Positions 25,974-34,056 of a DNA stretch of 39,644 nt are shown here, piece by piece. The notes beneath the pieces were generated by a model, which ran no database searches, was not told the origin of the DNA, and saw only the letters and a program-made list of their open reading frames with translations. Made by a program: the position numbers and the translations under genes. Numbering within the stretch: position 1 is the first letter of the stretch; each line of letters opens with the position of its first letter. This stretch comes from JBMOGA01 sp049318625 (lineage in GTDB: Bacteria > Pseudomonadota > Alphaproteobacteria > Rhizobiales > Hyphomicrobiaceae), in assembly GCA_049318625.1 (NCBI GenBank), contig JBMOGA010000034.1, positions 1 through 39,644 on the forward strand, read 5' to 3'.

Positions 25974-27365
25974 TCAGTGCAGGTTGGCCAGACCCGGACG
26001 GCGTTCCTTGAAGTACTCGGCGAGCGAGAACTCGTCCTCGACCGGTGCGGCCACCGGTGCCCCCGCGGGCGCGGCCGTCGGCAGCAGCGTGCGGCCGAGA
26101 TCCACGGCGGGACGCGCCGGCTGGTCGGCGGCGCGCGGGTCATAACGGCGGATGAAGGCCTCCATCCGCGGCGCGATCAGCGAACGGAAGCGCGAACCGT
26201 TGAAGATGCCGTAGTGGCCGACGCCGGGGCACTCGAAGTGCTCCTTGTCGTCGGTGGCGATGCCGGAGCACAGGCCGATCGCGGCCGCACACTGGCCGAT
26301 GCCGGTGATGTCGTCCTTCTCACCTTCGATGGTCATCAGGCTGACGCGCCGGATCTTCGTCAGGTCCACGCGCCGGCCGCGCCACATCATCTCGCCCTTC
26401 GGCAGGTGATGGTTCACGAACACCGCATCGATCGTCTGCAGGTAGAATTCCGCCGTCAGATCCATGACGGCAAGGTATTCGTCGTAGAATTCGCGGTGCT
26501 TCACGGCATTGTCGCCGTCGCCGCGCACGAGATGGAAGAACAGATCCTTGTGCGCCTTCACGTGCCGGTCGAGGTTCATGGTCATGAACCCGGTCAGTTG
26601 CAGGAAACCCGGGTAGACCGACCGCCCGAACCCCATGTTGGGCCAAGGCACGCTGGTGATGACATTGCGGCGGAACCAATCCGTGCCGCGCTGCTCGGCG
26701 AGCTTGTTGACGGCCGTCGGGCTCACCCGGGTGTCGATCGGGCCGCCGGCCAGCATCAAACTCTGCGGCACGTGAGGATCGTTGTCCTCCTCCATCAGTG
26801 CCACGGCGGCCAATACGGGCACCGAGGGCTGGCAGACCGCGAACACGTGGACGTCGCCGCCGAAGCTGCGGAACATGTCCATCATGTAGGCCACGTAGTC
26901 GTCGAGATCGAAGGAGCCGGCCCCCATCGCGACGTCGCGCGCGTCGGTCCAATCGGTGATGTAGACCTCGTGGCGCGGCAGGAACGCCTCGACCGTGCCG
27001 CGGAGAAGCGTTGCGAAGTGGCCGGACATCGGCGCGACCAGCAGGATGCGCGGATGGTTGGTGGTGTGCTCTTGCGGAATATCGCGCTTGAAGTGAATCA
27101 GGCGGCAGAACGGGCGCTGCCAGACGATTTCCTCGCGCACCCCGACGCGCACGCCGTCGACCACCGTGTCACGGATGCCGAACTCCGGCTTGCCGTAGCG
27201 CCGCGTCGTTCTTTCGAAGACCTCCAGCGCGGCGACGGTGTGCCGGCCGATCGAGGTGTGCATCATCGGATTGAAGGGATTGCTGAGAAAGAGCCGGGCC
27301 GTATCGGCTGCGACGCGCGCAGGACGGAAAGCGGCGTGGCTCAATTCGAACCAGTGGTAGAGCAC
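25974..27365 (-). CDS. phaZ: Intracellular polyhydroxybutyrate depolymerase
   Basis: This enzyme degrades stored PHB granules to 3-hydroxybutyrate oligomers when carbon is scarce. The 463-residue alpha/beta hydrolase has the intracellular-type nucleophile motif V-C-Q-P-S with Cys178 in place of serine, as in the family typified by Ralstonia PhaZ1, and a C-terminal GHYGIFNGSRFR segment carrying the catalytic histidine. The frame runs to a GTG at 27446, but GTG 27365 has GGGGGA eight bases upstream and starts near the family's usual YHWFELSHAAFRP. A tail of about 40 residues after the domain is Pro/Ala-rich. It lies 144 bp downstream of the SCO1 gene. Confidence 0.93.
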   Translation of the reverse strand: MLYHWFELSHAAFRPARVAADTARLFLSNPFNPMMHTSIGRHTVAALEVFERTTRRYGKPEFGIRDTVVDGVRVGVREEIVWQRPFCRLIHFKRDIPQEHTTNHPRILLVAPMSGHFATLLRGTVEAFLPRHEVYITDWTDARDVAMGAGSFDLDDYVAYMMDMFRSFGGDVHVFAVCQPSVPVLAAVALMEEDNDPHVPQSLMLAGGPIDTRVSPTAVNKLAEQRGTDWFRRNVITSVPWPNMGFGRSVYPGFLQLTGFMTMNLDRHVKAHKDLFFHLVRGDGDNAVKHREFYDEYLAVMDLTAEFYLQTIDAVFVNHHLPKGEMMWRGRRVDLTKIRRVSLMTIEGEKDDITGIGQCAAAIGLCSGIATDDKEHFECPGVGHYGIFNGSRFRSLIAPRMEAFIRRYDPRAADQPARPAVDLGRTLLPTAAPAGAPVAAPVEDEFSLAEYFKERRPGLANLH

Positions 27366-27509
27366 GTTGATGTCCCCCAGACGGTGCGCGGAATCCCGTT
27401 GGACCCACCTGGTTTTCTTGCTGACCAGTGCGAGCCTGTCCGTCACAAGTTGGATAGACTACGATACTGATATGATTCTTCGCTAGGACAAAAGGGTACA
27501 GCACTTCGG

Positions 27510-28130
27510 TCAATTTAGTTTTGACAACCGGGCGGCGAGTGCATCAGCGGCGGTTGCATGCGTAAAGTGTGTAATGAACTGTCCATCCGGACCCATCAGG
27601 TACATGATGGAGGTGTGGTCCATCGTGTAGTCTCCGGGAAACCGCGCGTCGGCAACTTTCTTGTAATAAACGCGGTAAGCCTTTGCCACGGAACGGATTT
27701 CCTCCGCTGATCCGGTGAGGCCGACCATCCGCGGATGGAACGCGCGCACGTATTCCCCGAGCTTCGCCGGCGTGTCGCGCTCCGGGTCGATCGTGATCAG
27801 TATCGGCGTAATGCGGTCCGCCTTGCTGCCGATCTGGTCGAGGGCCGACCCGATAACCTGCAGGCCGGTCGGGCAGATATCGGGGCACTGGGTGAATCCG
27901 AAATACACCAGCATGTAGCGGCCGAGGTAGTCGCGATCGGTCACCTGCCGGCCGCTGTGATCGACCAGGCTGAACGGCCCGCCGACCAGCGCCTTGCCGG
28001 TCGTCACCGAACGCGCCGCGCCCAGCCGCTCGCCGAGTTCCGGAATGATGGCGATCGCCGCCAGCCCGCCGATGACGAAAGCCGCGACAGCGATGGCCGC
28101 CAGTTTGATCCCGAGCGAGGCACGTGGCAC
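27510..28130 (-). CDS. SCO1/SenC/PrrC family copper chaperone
   Basis: SCO proteins deliver copper or electrons to the CuA site of cytochrome c oxidase and are thioredoxin-fold proteins facing the periplasm. The 206-residue protein has an N-terminal membrane anchor (residues about 8-29), the CPDIC motif with Cys82 and Cys86, and the copper-ligand His172 in MDHTSIMYL. The GTG start is preceded by GAGGAG six bases upstream; a longer frame to 28208 has no such site. It begins 10 bp after the ABC permease stop, indicating one operon ATPase-permease-SCO. The senC/prrC gene is classically linked to regB-regA, and the divergent pair here is regB-regA. Confidence 0.94.
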   Translation of the reverse strand: MPRASLGIKLAAIAVAAFVIGGLAAIAIIPELGERLGAARSVTTGKALVGGPFSLVDHSGRQVTDRDYLGRYMLVYFGFTQCPDICPTGLQVIGSALDQIGSKADRITPILITIDPERDTPAKLGEYVRAFHPRMVGLTGSAEEIRSVAKAYRVYYKKVADARFPGDYTMDHTSIMYLMGPDGQFITHFTHATAADALAARLSKLN

Positions 28131-28140
28131 GTCGATCTCC

Positions 28141-28971
28141 TCATTCGCCCATCTGAACGAGCGAGCCGTTGCGGCGCGCACTTTCGAGCAGGTGGCGGAA
28201 CAGGCCATAGCTGACGGCGAACAGCACGACGTTCAAGCCGAATGCCCGCAGCATAAGGTCGCTGGCGAAACGTCCGTCCAGCAACAGCGCCCGCAATCCC
28301 TCGAAAACGTTGGTCGCCGGCACCGCCAGCGCGAGCGGCTGGATCCACCCGGGCAGCGTGCCGACCGGGTAATAGACGCACGAGATCGGCAGCAGCACGA
28401 ACACGATCAGCCAGGCGAGGCTTTCCGCCCCCATCCCCCAGCGGAGTGCGGCGCCGGTCGAGATCAGCGCCAGCGACCAGCTCATGATGACGAGATTGCA
28501 GAAGAATGCCGCGAACGCGATCCCGAGGCTCAGCAGATTGAAGCCGAACAGCGCGTAGGCCAGCACAGCGACCGGCACCATCGCGACGCTCATCTTGATG
28601 AGGCTCACCACCACCAGCGAAGCGACAAGTTCGCTCGGCCGCAGCGGGCTCATCATCAGGTGGCCGAGGTTGCGCGACCACAGTTCCTCGAGGAACGCGA
28701 CCGAGAACCCGAGCTGGCTGCGCACCAGGATGTCCCACAGCAGCACGCCCGCCACGAACAGCCCCGCCGTCGAGGCGGCGAGGCCCGACGTGGTGGCGAG
28801 ATGGGTCTGCAGGAACCCCCACATCAGCATCGACACCAGCGGCCAGAAGATGAGTTCCAGCACGCGTGGTCCCGACGATCGGATCACGAACCAGTGCCGG
28901 CGCACCATGGCGCCGATGCGCCGCGCGCTCGCGGCCGCCCCGACCTGTTGGGCATGCGCGCCGTCATGCAT
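28141..28971 (-). CDS. ABC-2 type transporter permease
   Basis: A 276-residue inner-membrane subunit with an N-terminal cytosolic segment (VRRHWFVIRSSGPRVLELIFWP) and about six membrane helices, ending with a short basic tail. The fold is ABC-2, shared by exporters of heme, lipids, drugs and by NosY-like proteins; the cargo cannot be read. The frame also has an ATG at 28977 overlapping the ATPase gene, but ATG 28971 has GGGAG six bases upstream. It overlaps the upstream ATPase gene by a few bases and precedes the SCO1 gene, so the three proteins probably act together. Confidence 0.88.
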   Translation of the reverse strand: MHDGAHAQQVGAAASARRIGAMVRRHWFVIRSSGPRVLELIFWPLVSMLMWGFLQTHLATTSGLAASTAGLFVAGVLLWDILVRSQLGFSVAFLEELWSRNLGHLMMSPLRPSELVASLVVVSLIKMSVAMVPVAVLAYALFGFNLLSLGIAFAAFFCNLVIMSWSLALISTGAALRWGMGAESLAWLIVFVLLPISCVYYPVGTLPGWIQPLALAVPATNVFEGLRALLLDGRFASDLMLRAFGLNVVLFAVSYGLFRHLLESARRNGSLVQMGE

Positions 28972-29764
28972 GGGCATCTCCCGGGTTGCGGCCGGCCTCG
29001 GTATCGACCTCCCGGCGCGCGATCGCCAGGAACACCTCTTCCAGCGTGCGCCGGCCGAACCGCTTGATCAGCTCGGACGGCGTCTCGTCTGCGATCACCC
29101 GGCCCTTTTCCAGCATGATGACCCGCGACGCCAGTCGCTCCACCTCGGCCATGTTGTGGGAGGCGAGCAGGATGGTCGCGTTCTCGCGGTCTCGGTACCG
29201 CTCCAGCCGCGCGCGCACCCAGTCGGCCGTGTCGGGATCGAGCGAAGCCGTCGGCTCGTCGAGCAGCAGCAGGTCGGGCGTATTGAGGATCGCCTTGGCC
29301 AGGCTGACGCGCGTCTTCTGCCCGGCCGACAGTTTGCCGTAGGGCCGGTCGATCAGGTCCGTCACCCTGAGCTCCGCCGCCACCTCCGCGATCCGCGCCT
29401 CCGGCCGGTCGACACCGTAAAGGCGTGCGAACACATCGAGGTTCTGGCCGACCGTCAGCCGGTGCGGAATATCGACATAGGGGCTCTCGAAGTTCATGCG
29501 GTGGAGCACCCGGTAGCGCTCGTGCGCCATGTCGGCGCCAAACACGCGCGCGCTGCCAGCCGTCGGCACGATGAGGCCCATCAGCATCGCGATGGTCGTG
29601 GTCTTTCCGGCACCGTTGCCGCCGAGCAGTGCGGTCGTCGTCCCGGCCGCCAGCGTGAACGAGATGCCGTCGACAGCCGTGACGGCGCCGAACGCCTTGG
29701 TCAGCCTGTCGACCACCACGGGTGTGTGTGGCTCGGCCGGCTCCATCGCGGCGTGCGTCTGCAT
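28964..29764 (-). CDS. ABC transporter ATP-binding protein
   Basis: The 266-residue ATPase partner of the ABC-2 permease. Walker A GGNGAGKT lies at residues 48-55, the signature is LSAGQ (a variant of LSGGQ), Walker B is LLLLDEP and the switch histidine is in LASHNM. Its closest look is to NosF/CcmA-like export ATPases. The frame extends to 29920 without a domain, so ATG 29764, preceded by AAAGG five bases upstream, is taken. The end overlaps the permease start, as expected for coupled subunits. It is divergent from regB with 142 bp between starts. Confidence 0.92.
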   Translation of the reverse strand: MQTHAAMEPAEPHTPVVVDRLTKAFGAVTAVDGISFTLAAGTTTALLGGNGAGKTTTIAMLMGLIVPTAGSARVFGADMAHERYRVLHRMNFESPYVDIPHRLTVGQNLDVFARLYGVDRPEARIAEVAAELRVTDLIDRPYGKLSAGQKTRVSLAKAILNTPDLLLLDEPTASLDPDTADWVRARLERYRDRENATILLASHNMAEVERLASRVIMLEKGRVIADETPSELIKRFGRRTLEEVFLAIARREVDTEAGRNPGDAHA

Positions 29765-29773
29765 GGAAACCTT

Positions 29774-29794
29774 TCTCGCGTCTCGCGTCTCGCG
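29774..29794. repeat. Three copies of a heptamer in the divergent promoter region
   Basis: TCTCGCG occurs three times head-to-tail in the region between the ABC ATPase and regB starts. It could be a binding site for a regulator or a simple slippage product; no other copies were noticed. Confidence 0.6.
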
Positions 29795-29839
29795 TCTGGG
29801 GGGCTGCGCGCGGGCGCCCCCGGTCGGCGTCGGTTCTCG

Positions 29840-29868
29840 TTGGAAGTCTTGCGTCTTTGACGGATACT
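29840..29868 (+). promoter_or_regulatory. Possible regB promoter
   Basis: TTGGAA (29840-29845), a 17-bp spacer and GATACT (29863-29868), each matching four of six consensus bases. Transcription would start near 29875, leaving a short leader before the ATG at 29907. Confidence 0.4.
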
Positions 29869-29906
29869 GCCGGCAACCTGCAACGCTGCGAGCCGTACCC
29901 CCGTTC

Positions 29907-31319
29907 ATGCGCGACGCCACCAGACAATCCTATCGGATGGACCTGCCCCGCAACCTCCCGGATGTCATGGAGCGGCGCCTCAGACTGCAAACGAGCGTGC
30001 GGCTGCGCTGGTTCGCGGTGGTCGGGCAGTTGGTCACCGTCGCGGTGGTCTATCTGGGGTTCGGTTTTTCGCTGCCGGCCGGCTACTGCCTGCTCCTCAT
30101 TGCCGCATCCGCGTGGTTGAACGTCTTCCTGCGCGTCCGCTATCCGGCCCGCTACCGGCTCTCGCCGGCCTTCGCGACGAGCCTCCAGCTCTATGATCTG
30201 GCGCAGCTCGGTGGTCTACTCTACCTCACCGGCGGGATCTACAATCCATTCCTGTTCCTCGTCATGGCGCCGGTCACCGTCACCGCCGCGACGCTTCCGG
30301 CCCGCCACACGATCCTGGTCGGCGTCGCCGCCGCCGCCATCGCCTCGCTGCTCGTCGTCTACCATCACCCCCTGCCCTGGCATCACGACGGCGGGATCGA
30401 GCTGCCGTTGTTCTACAAGCTCGGCATTCTGGCGTCGGTGTTGGCCTGCACGACCTTCCTGGCGCTCTACGCCGCGCGCCTCGCCAAGGAGTCGCGGCAG
30501 ATGTCGGCGGCGCTCGCCGCGACCGAGCTGGTGCTGGCCCGCGAGCAGAAACTGCACGCCCTCGACGGTCTCGCCGCCGCCGCCGCCCACGAACTCGGTA
30601 CCCCGCTCGCCACCATCGTGCTGGTGACCAAGGAGCTCGAGCATGCCATCGAGGCCGAGCATCCGTTTGCCGAGGACATCGCGCTGCTGCGCTCGCAGGC
30701 GCAACGCTGCCGCGAGATCCTGCAGAAACTGACGCGCCAGCCGAGCGAGCAGGACCCCCTGCACGCGGTCCTGTCGGTCATCGAACTGATCGACGAGGCG
30801 GCCGCACCCTATCGCATCGGCGGCAAGGAGATCCGCTTCGACGCACGCCCGGCGGTGGAGCGCGGCGCGCCTGGCTTCGACGAGCCCGTGGGCGAGCGCC
30901 GCCCCGGCGTGATCTACGGTCTCGGCAACCTGATCGAGAACGCGGTCGACTTTGCCCGTACGACCGTCGAGGTGACGGCGCGCTGGGGCGATCGTGAGAT
31001 CGTGGTTACCGTGCACGATGACGGCCCGGGTTTCCCGCCCGACATCGCCGAGGCCCTCGGCGAGCCCTACGTCACCCGCCGCCCCGCCGGCCGCCGCGGC
31101 GATGGCGGCGACAGATCCGGTCTCGGTCTCGGCGCGTTCATAGCCAAGACGTTGCTGGAGCGTTCGGGTGCGGTGGTTTCGTTCGGCAATCGCGAGGGTC
31201 ACGACGGCGCAGAGGTCCGCATCGTGTGGAGCCGCGAGGCCTTCGAGGGAGCGGCCAGGACAGGGTTCAAGGCCGGCACATTCCGGCCGGTTCGCCCCCC
31301 GGCAATGGTCTCAGATTGA
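29907..31319 (+). CDS. regB: RegB/PrrB/ActS-type redox-sensing histidine kinase
   Basis: A 470-residue membrane kinase that reads the redox state of the respiratory chain and phosphorylates RegA. Six membrane helices precede the dimerisation domain. The ubiquinone-binding motif G-G-x-x-N-P-F is present at 109-115 (GGIYNPF). The phosphorylated His228 lies in AAAHELGTPLATI. Cys268 lies in AQRCREIL, 40 residues further on, exactly the spacing of His225 and redox-active Cys265 in Rhodobacter RegB. The ATPase part has NLIENAVDFA (N box) and GLGLGAF (G2 box). ATG 29907 is used; ATG 29937 is possible. It is 78 bp ahead of regA and divergent from the exporter-SCO1 operon. Confidence 0.94.
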   Translation: MRDATRQSYRMDLPRNLPDVMERRLRLQTSVRLRWFAVVGQLVTVAVVYLGFGFSLPAGYCLLLIAASAWLNVFLRVRYPARYRLSPAFATSLQLYDLAQLGGLLYLTGGIYNPFLFLVMAPVTVTAATLPARHTILVGVAAAAIASLLVVYHHPLPWHHDGGIELPLFYKLGILASVLACTTFLALYAARLAKESRQMSAALAATELVLAREQKLHALDGLAAAAAHELGTPLATIVLVTKELEHAIEAEHPFAEDIALLRSQAQRCREILQKLTRQPSEQDPLHAVLSVIELIDEAAAPYRIGGKEIRFDARPAVERGAPGFDEPVGERRPGVIYGLGNLIENAVDFARTTVEVTARWGDREIVVTVHDDGPGFPPDIAEALGEPYVTRRPAGRRGDGGDRSGLGLGAFIAKTLLERSGAVVSFGNREGHDGAEVRIVWSREAFEGAARTGFKAGTFRPVRPPAMVSD

Positions 31320-31340
31320 CCGAGATCACGTACTTTATTC

Positions 31341-31368
31341 TTGGCGGTTGATTTGTCTCAACTATATG
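31341..31368 (+). promoter_or_regulatory. Possible regA promoter
   Basis: TTGGCG (31341-31346), a 16-bp spacer and TATATG (31363-31368), in an A/T-rich patch between regB and regA. It would give regA a transcript independent of regB, a common way to keep the response regulator in excess of its kinase. Confidence 0.4.
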
Positions 31369-31397
31369 TACTGGGACCGAGACAAGGAGACGCACGC

Positions 31398-31961
31398 GTG
31401 TCTGACGACCTGAAGTTCGACCGAGACGAACTGCCGGAGGACGTCTCACTCGTCATCGTGGATGACGACAAGGCGTTCCTGCAGCGTCTTGCGCGCGCCA
31501 TGGAGGGTCGGGGGTTCGAGGTCCGCATGGGTAACACGGTGGCGGAGGGTCTCGACCTCATCCGTCAGCGTGCGCCGGCTTTTGCCGTCGTCGACATGCG
31601 GCTCGAGGATGGCAACGGCCTCGACGTCATTGCCGAACTGAGCAAACTGCGCCCCAACGCCCGCTCTATCGTGTTGACCGGCTACGGGAACTTCGCCACC
31701 GCCGTCACCGCCGTGAAGCTCGGTGCCGTCGACTATCTGGCCAAGCCGGCTGACGCCGACGACGTGACCGACGCGCTGCTGGCGCCGCCCGACTCCAAGG
31801 CGCCGCCGCCGGACAACCCGATGTCGGCCGATCGCGTGCGCTGGGAGCATATCCAGCGCGTCTATGAGCTGTGCAATCGCAACGTCTCCGAGACCGCTCG
31901 CCGGCTCAACATGCATCGCCGCACCCTGCAGCGCATCCTCGCCAAACGCGCGCCCAAGTAG
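31398..31961 (+). CDS. regA: RegA/PrrA/ActR-type response regulator
   Basis: The 187-residue partner of RegB. The receiver domain covers about residues 15-130, with the phosphoacceptor Asp66 in VVDMRLEDGNG and the conserved Thr and Lys in VLTGYG and LAKPAD. The C-terminal DNA-binding helix-turn-helix reads NVSETARRLNMHRRTLQRIL, nearly invariant in this family. Targets in relatives include photosynthesis, carbon and nitrogen fixation, and respiratory oxidase genes. The start is GTG with AAGGAG eight bases upstream; an in-frame TTG at 31341 is rejected. Confidence 0.96.
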   Translation: MSDDLKFDRDELPEDVSLVIVDDDKAFLQRLARAMEGRGFEVRMGNTVAEGLDLIRQRAPAFAVVDMRLEDGNGLDVIAELSKLRPNARSIVLTGYGNFATAVTAVKLGAVDYLAKPADADDVTDALLAPPDSKAPPPDNPMSADRVRWEHIQRVYELCNRNVSETARRLNMHRRTLQRILAKRAPK

Positions 31962-32039
31962 GTCGCGGCGGCCGCCTTCCTGCCGCCGCCGAATCGACCG
32001 AGGATCGCTCACGTTTGCGCTCCAGCCGAGGCGTTCAGC

Positions 32040-32978
32040 ATGTCAGAGCGGGTTTCCGGACGGCACAAGGCCGACAACGACGACGAGCCGATCGAGCGGA
32101 CGACGCGCAACGGGCGCAGCCGCGGCTTCGACAAGAAGATCATCGCCCTCGTCTACGATTTCGACGGCACGCTCTCGCCCCGTCCCATGCAGGAATATGC
32201 CTTCCTGCCCGAGATCGGTGAGGATCCGAAAGCCTTCTGGGCCGAGTGCAACCGCGTCGCCAAGGCCGAAAAGGCCGACAGCCTGATCACCTACATGCAC
32301 CTCATGTACAAGAAGGCCAAGGAGCGCGGCATCCGCATCGACCGCGAAGATCTCGTCGCGCAGGGGCGCAAGGTCGACTTCTTTCCGGGCGTCGAGGCCT
32401 GGTTCGACGAGATCGAGGCCTACGTGAAGATCCGCGCAGAGAGCACCGGCGTGACGCTGCGCCATTACCTCGTGTCGTCGGGCCTGACCGAGATCATCGA
32501 GGGCACCAGCATCTTCAAACGGTTCCACAACGTGTTCGCCTCGGAATACTGGTTCGAGGCCTACGACCTGCCCTACCCCAAGCGGGTCATCACCGACACC
32601 GGCAAGACCCAGTATCTGTTCCGCATCAACAAGGGCATCGAGGACCTGGGCGAGAGCATCAACCATCACATGCCGGAAGGCAGCCGCCCGATCCCATTCT
32701 CGAACATGATCTACTACGGCGACGGCGACACCGACGTGCCGTCCATGGCGGTGATGCGCAAGAACGGCGGCCACGCCATCGCCGTCTATCCCCCGGGCAA
32801 GAGCAAGGTGAAGGGGACGGATCTGTTCAAGGCCGGCCGCATCGACTTCTTCGCGTCGGCCGACTACCGCCGCGGCTCGGACCTGTTCCGCCGCACCTGC
32901 CTGCTGATCGACCGCATCCTCGCCGACATCCGCGTCCAGGAGGAGGTCTGGCGGCTCGGGCGTAGCATCGAGAAGTAG
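32040..32978 (+). CDS. HAD-family phosphatase
   Basis: A 312-residue cytosolic hydrolase of the haloacid dehalogenase superfamily. Motif I is DFDGTL (nucleophile Asp) near residue 40, motif II is LVSSGL and motif IV is YYGDGDTDVPSM, so the core is complete. A long insertion between I and II contains many aromatic residues and probably forms a cap. The N-terminus has about 30 charged residues. GAGG lies eight bases before the ATG. The substrate is unknown. Its stop is flush with the stop of the convergent gene. Confidence 0.85.
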   Translation: MSERVSGRHKADNDDEPIERTTRNGRSRGFDKKIIALVYDFDGTLSPRPMQEYAFLPEIGEDPKAFWAECNRVAKAEKADSLITYMHLMYKKAKERGIRIDREDLVAQGRKVDFFPGVEAWFDEIEAYVKIRAESTGVTLRHYLVSSGLTEIIEGTSIFKRFHNVFASEYWFEAYDLPYPKRVITDTGKTQYLFRINKGIEDLGESINHHMPEGSRPIPFSNMIYYGDGDTDVPSMAVMRKNGGHAIAVYPPGKSKVKGTDLFKAGRIDFFASADYRRGSDLFRRTCLLIDRILADIRVQEEVWRLGRSIEK

Positions 32979-33596
32979 CTAGGATTTCGGTTCGCTTGCT
33001 TTCTGGGCTCGGACCAAACTCGGCGTATCGCAGTCCGCGCGATCGATTTTGTAGACATTGGTCAGGAAGAAATAGAGGTAAAGGCAGGAAATAATCAGTA
33101 CTGCCAATCCAATGGCGGACGTCTTGAGTTGAAGCTTACTGGCCTCGACGACCAGATCGATCACGTGGCCCTGCGTCGTCGGGCTGTTTCCCTGCTCGGG
33201 GGCTGTGGCCGGCGCCGGGAGCGGGGTGACCGTCATGGCGTTGACGGCCACCTGGGTGCCGAGCCAGAGCTGATAGCCTGAGAACCCGATACCGGCCAGC
33301 GCGACCACCACGGTGAGGAAGAGCACCCAATCGCTTGCTCGATCCTGCCATTCGTAAATCGCGATGTGGCGCTGTCCGAGTTTTCTCAACTGCTCGTAAT
33401 AGGCGACCTCGTAGGCGTCGTAGCTTTTGCCTCGCGCAGAGTCGCGCTCCTGCAGCTTGGCCCGCAACTCGCTGTTCTCCCGTTCCAATTGGAAGATTGC
33501 AGCGCGATACGCCGCCACGTCGCTCGCAACCGCGGTGGGGGCTGCGGATGCGAGCACGAGCAATCCCAAGCCGAGGGCAGCAAACAGGCGCCTCAT
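32979..33596 (-). CDS. Exported/membrane protein of unknown function
   Basis: I do not recognise it. The 205-residue protein starts with a signal peptide (MRRLFAALGLGLLVLASAAP), has a short heptad-like segment (QLERENSELRAKLQERD), a first membrane helix near 89-111 (VLFLTVVVALAGIGFSGYQL), a Pro/Thr-rich loop, and a second helix near 160-180 (AIGLAVLIISCLYLYFFLT), then a polar tail. Its start overlaps the stop of the gene before it as ATGA, so the pair is translated together. ATG 33596 is preferred over an open frame to 33725. It is convergent with the HAD gene, with no gap between stops. Composition is less GC-biased than the neighbours. Confidence 0.75.
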   Translation of the reverse strand: MRRLFAALGLGLLVLASAAPTAVASDVAAYRAAIFQLERENSELRAKLQERDSARGKSYDAYEVAYYEQLRKLGQRHIAIYEWQDRASDWVLFLTVVVALAGIGFSGYQLWLGTQVAVNAMTVTPLPAPATAPEQGNSPTTQGHVIDLVVEASKLQLKTSAIGLAVLIISCLYLYFFLTNVYKIDRADCDTPSLVRAQKASEPKS

Positions 33597-33967
33597 GGCT
33601 TCGCCACGGCCTTGGCGCAAACGGCCATGCCTTTGGCCTTGTCGCCGGCCAACTCGCACAACTCTCGGGTCTCTATGGCGTGCACCGCGGATGCCCATGC
33701 GCTCGGGCTGCATTCGGTGGGCCAAACCGGCGGCCGCGCCTTGGGTGGGAGGCCGGGATCGATACCGGTCAATGCTTTCGTATCGAACGAATGAAAGATC
33801 GTGCGCAGCTCGGCGGCCGATTTGGTCTTGAGCGCTTCGAGGAGTTGTCTGCTGTCGGCCGACAGTGTCGAAAAATTATGAGCGCCGACATCGCCCTTTT
33901 CTTGAGCTGCTGCGCCGTAAGGCCCCAACGGCAGCAACATCCCGAAAAGCAGGAACACCAAACGCAT
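33593..33967 (-). CDS. Small exported protein of unknown function
   Basis: I do not recognise it. The 124-residue protein has a signal peptide (MRLVFLLFGMLLPLGPYGAA, probable cleavage after AAA-Q) and a helical mature part with three cysteines (TEC, ELC, AVC) in the last third. The start codon follows directly after a perfect nine-base-pair stem-loop in the mRNA that contains its Shine-Dalgarno site. The last four bases overlap the next gene's ATG, so the two are probably a functional pair at the membrane. Confidence 0.7.
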   Translation of the reverse strand: MRLVFLLFGMLLPLGPYGAAAQEKGDVGAHNFSTLSADSRQLLEALKTKSAAELRTIFHSFDTKALTGIDPGLPPKARPPVWPTECSPSAWASAVHAIETRELCELAGDKAKGMAVCAKAVAKP

Positions 33968-33995
33968 GGCCCGATCCTCAGAGAGTGATCGGGCC
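33968..33995 (-). promoter_or_regulatory. Perfect hairpin enclosing the ribosome-binding site
   Basis: GGCCCGATC (33968-33976) and GATCGGGCC (33987-33995) are perfect complements around a ten-base loop. In the minus-strand mRNA, GAGGA lies at the loop/3'-stem border seven bases before the AUG, and the stem ends directly at the AUG. Folding would mask initiation, so translational control or a dyad operator is possible. Confidence 0.5.
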
Positions 33996-34023
33996 AGCTA
34001 ATGTCATCGAGCGAATGGCAACC

Positions 34024-34043
34024 ACCTAGGAACACTCCTAGGT
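34024..34043. repeat. Inverted repeat ACCTAGG-N6-CCTAGGT
   Basis: Seven complementary bases on each side of a six-base spacer, 13 bp past the DUF1150 stop and 56 bp before the unknown exported gene. CCTAGG is itself palindromic, so the site is also a direct repeat, typical of a dimer-binding operator. No T-tract follows, so a terminator is less likely. Confidence 0.5.
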
Positions 34044-34056
34044 CGAGAAGCTCGCC

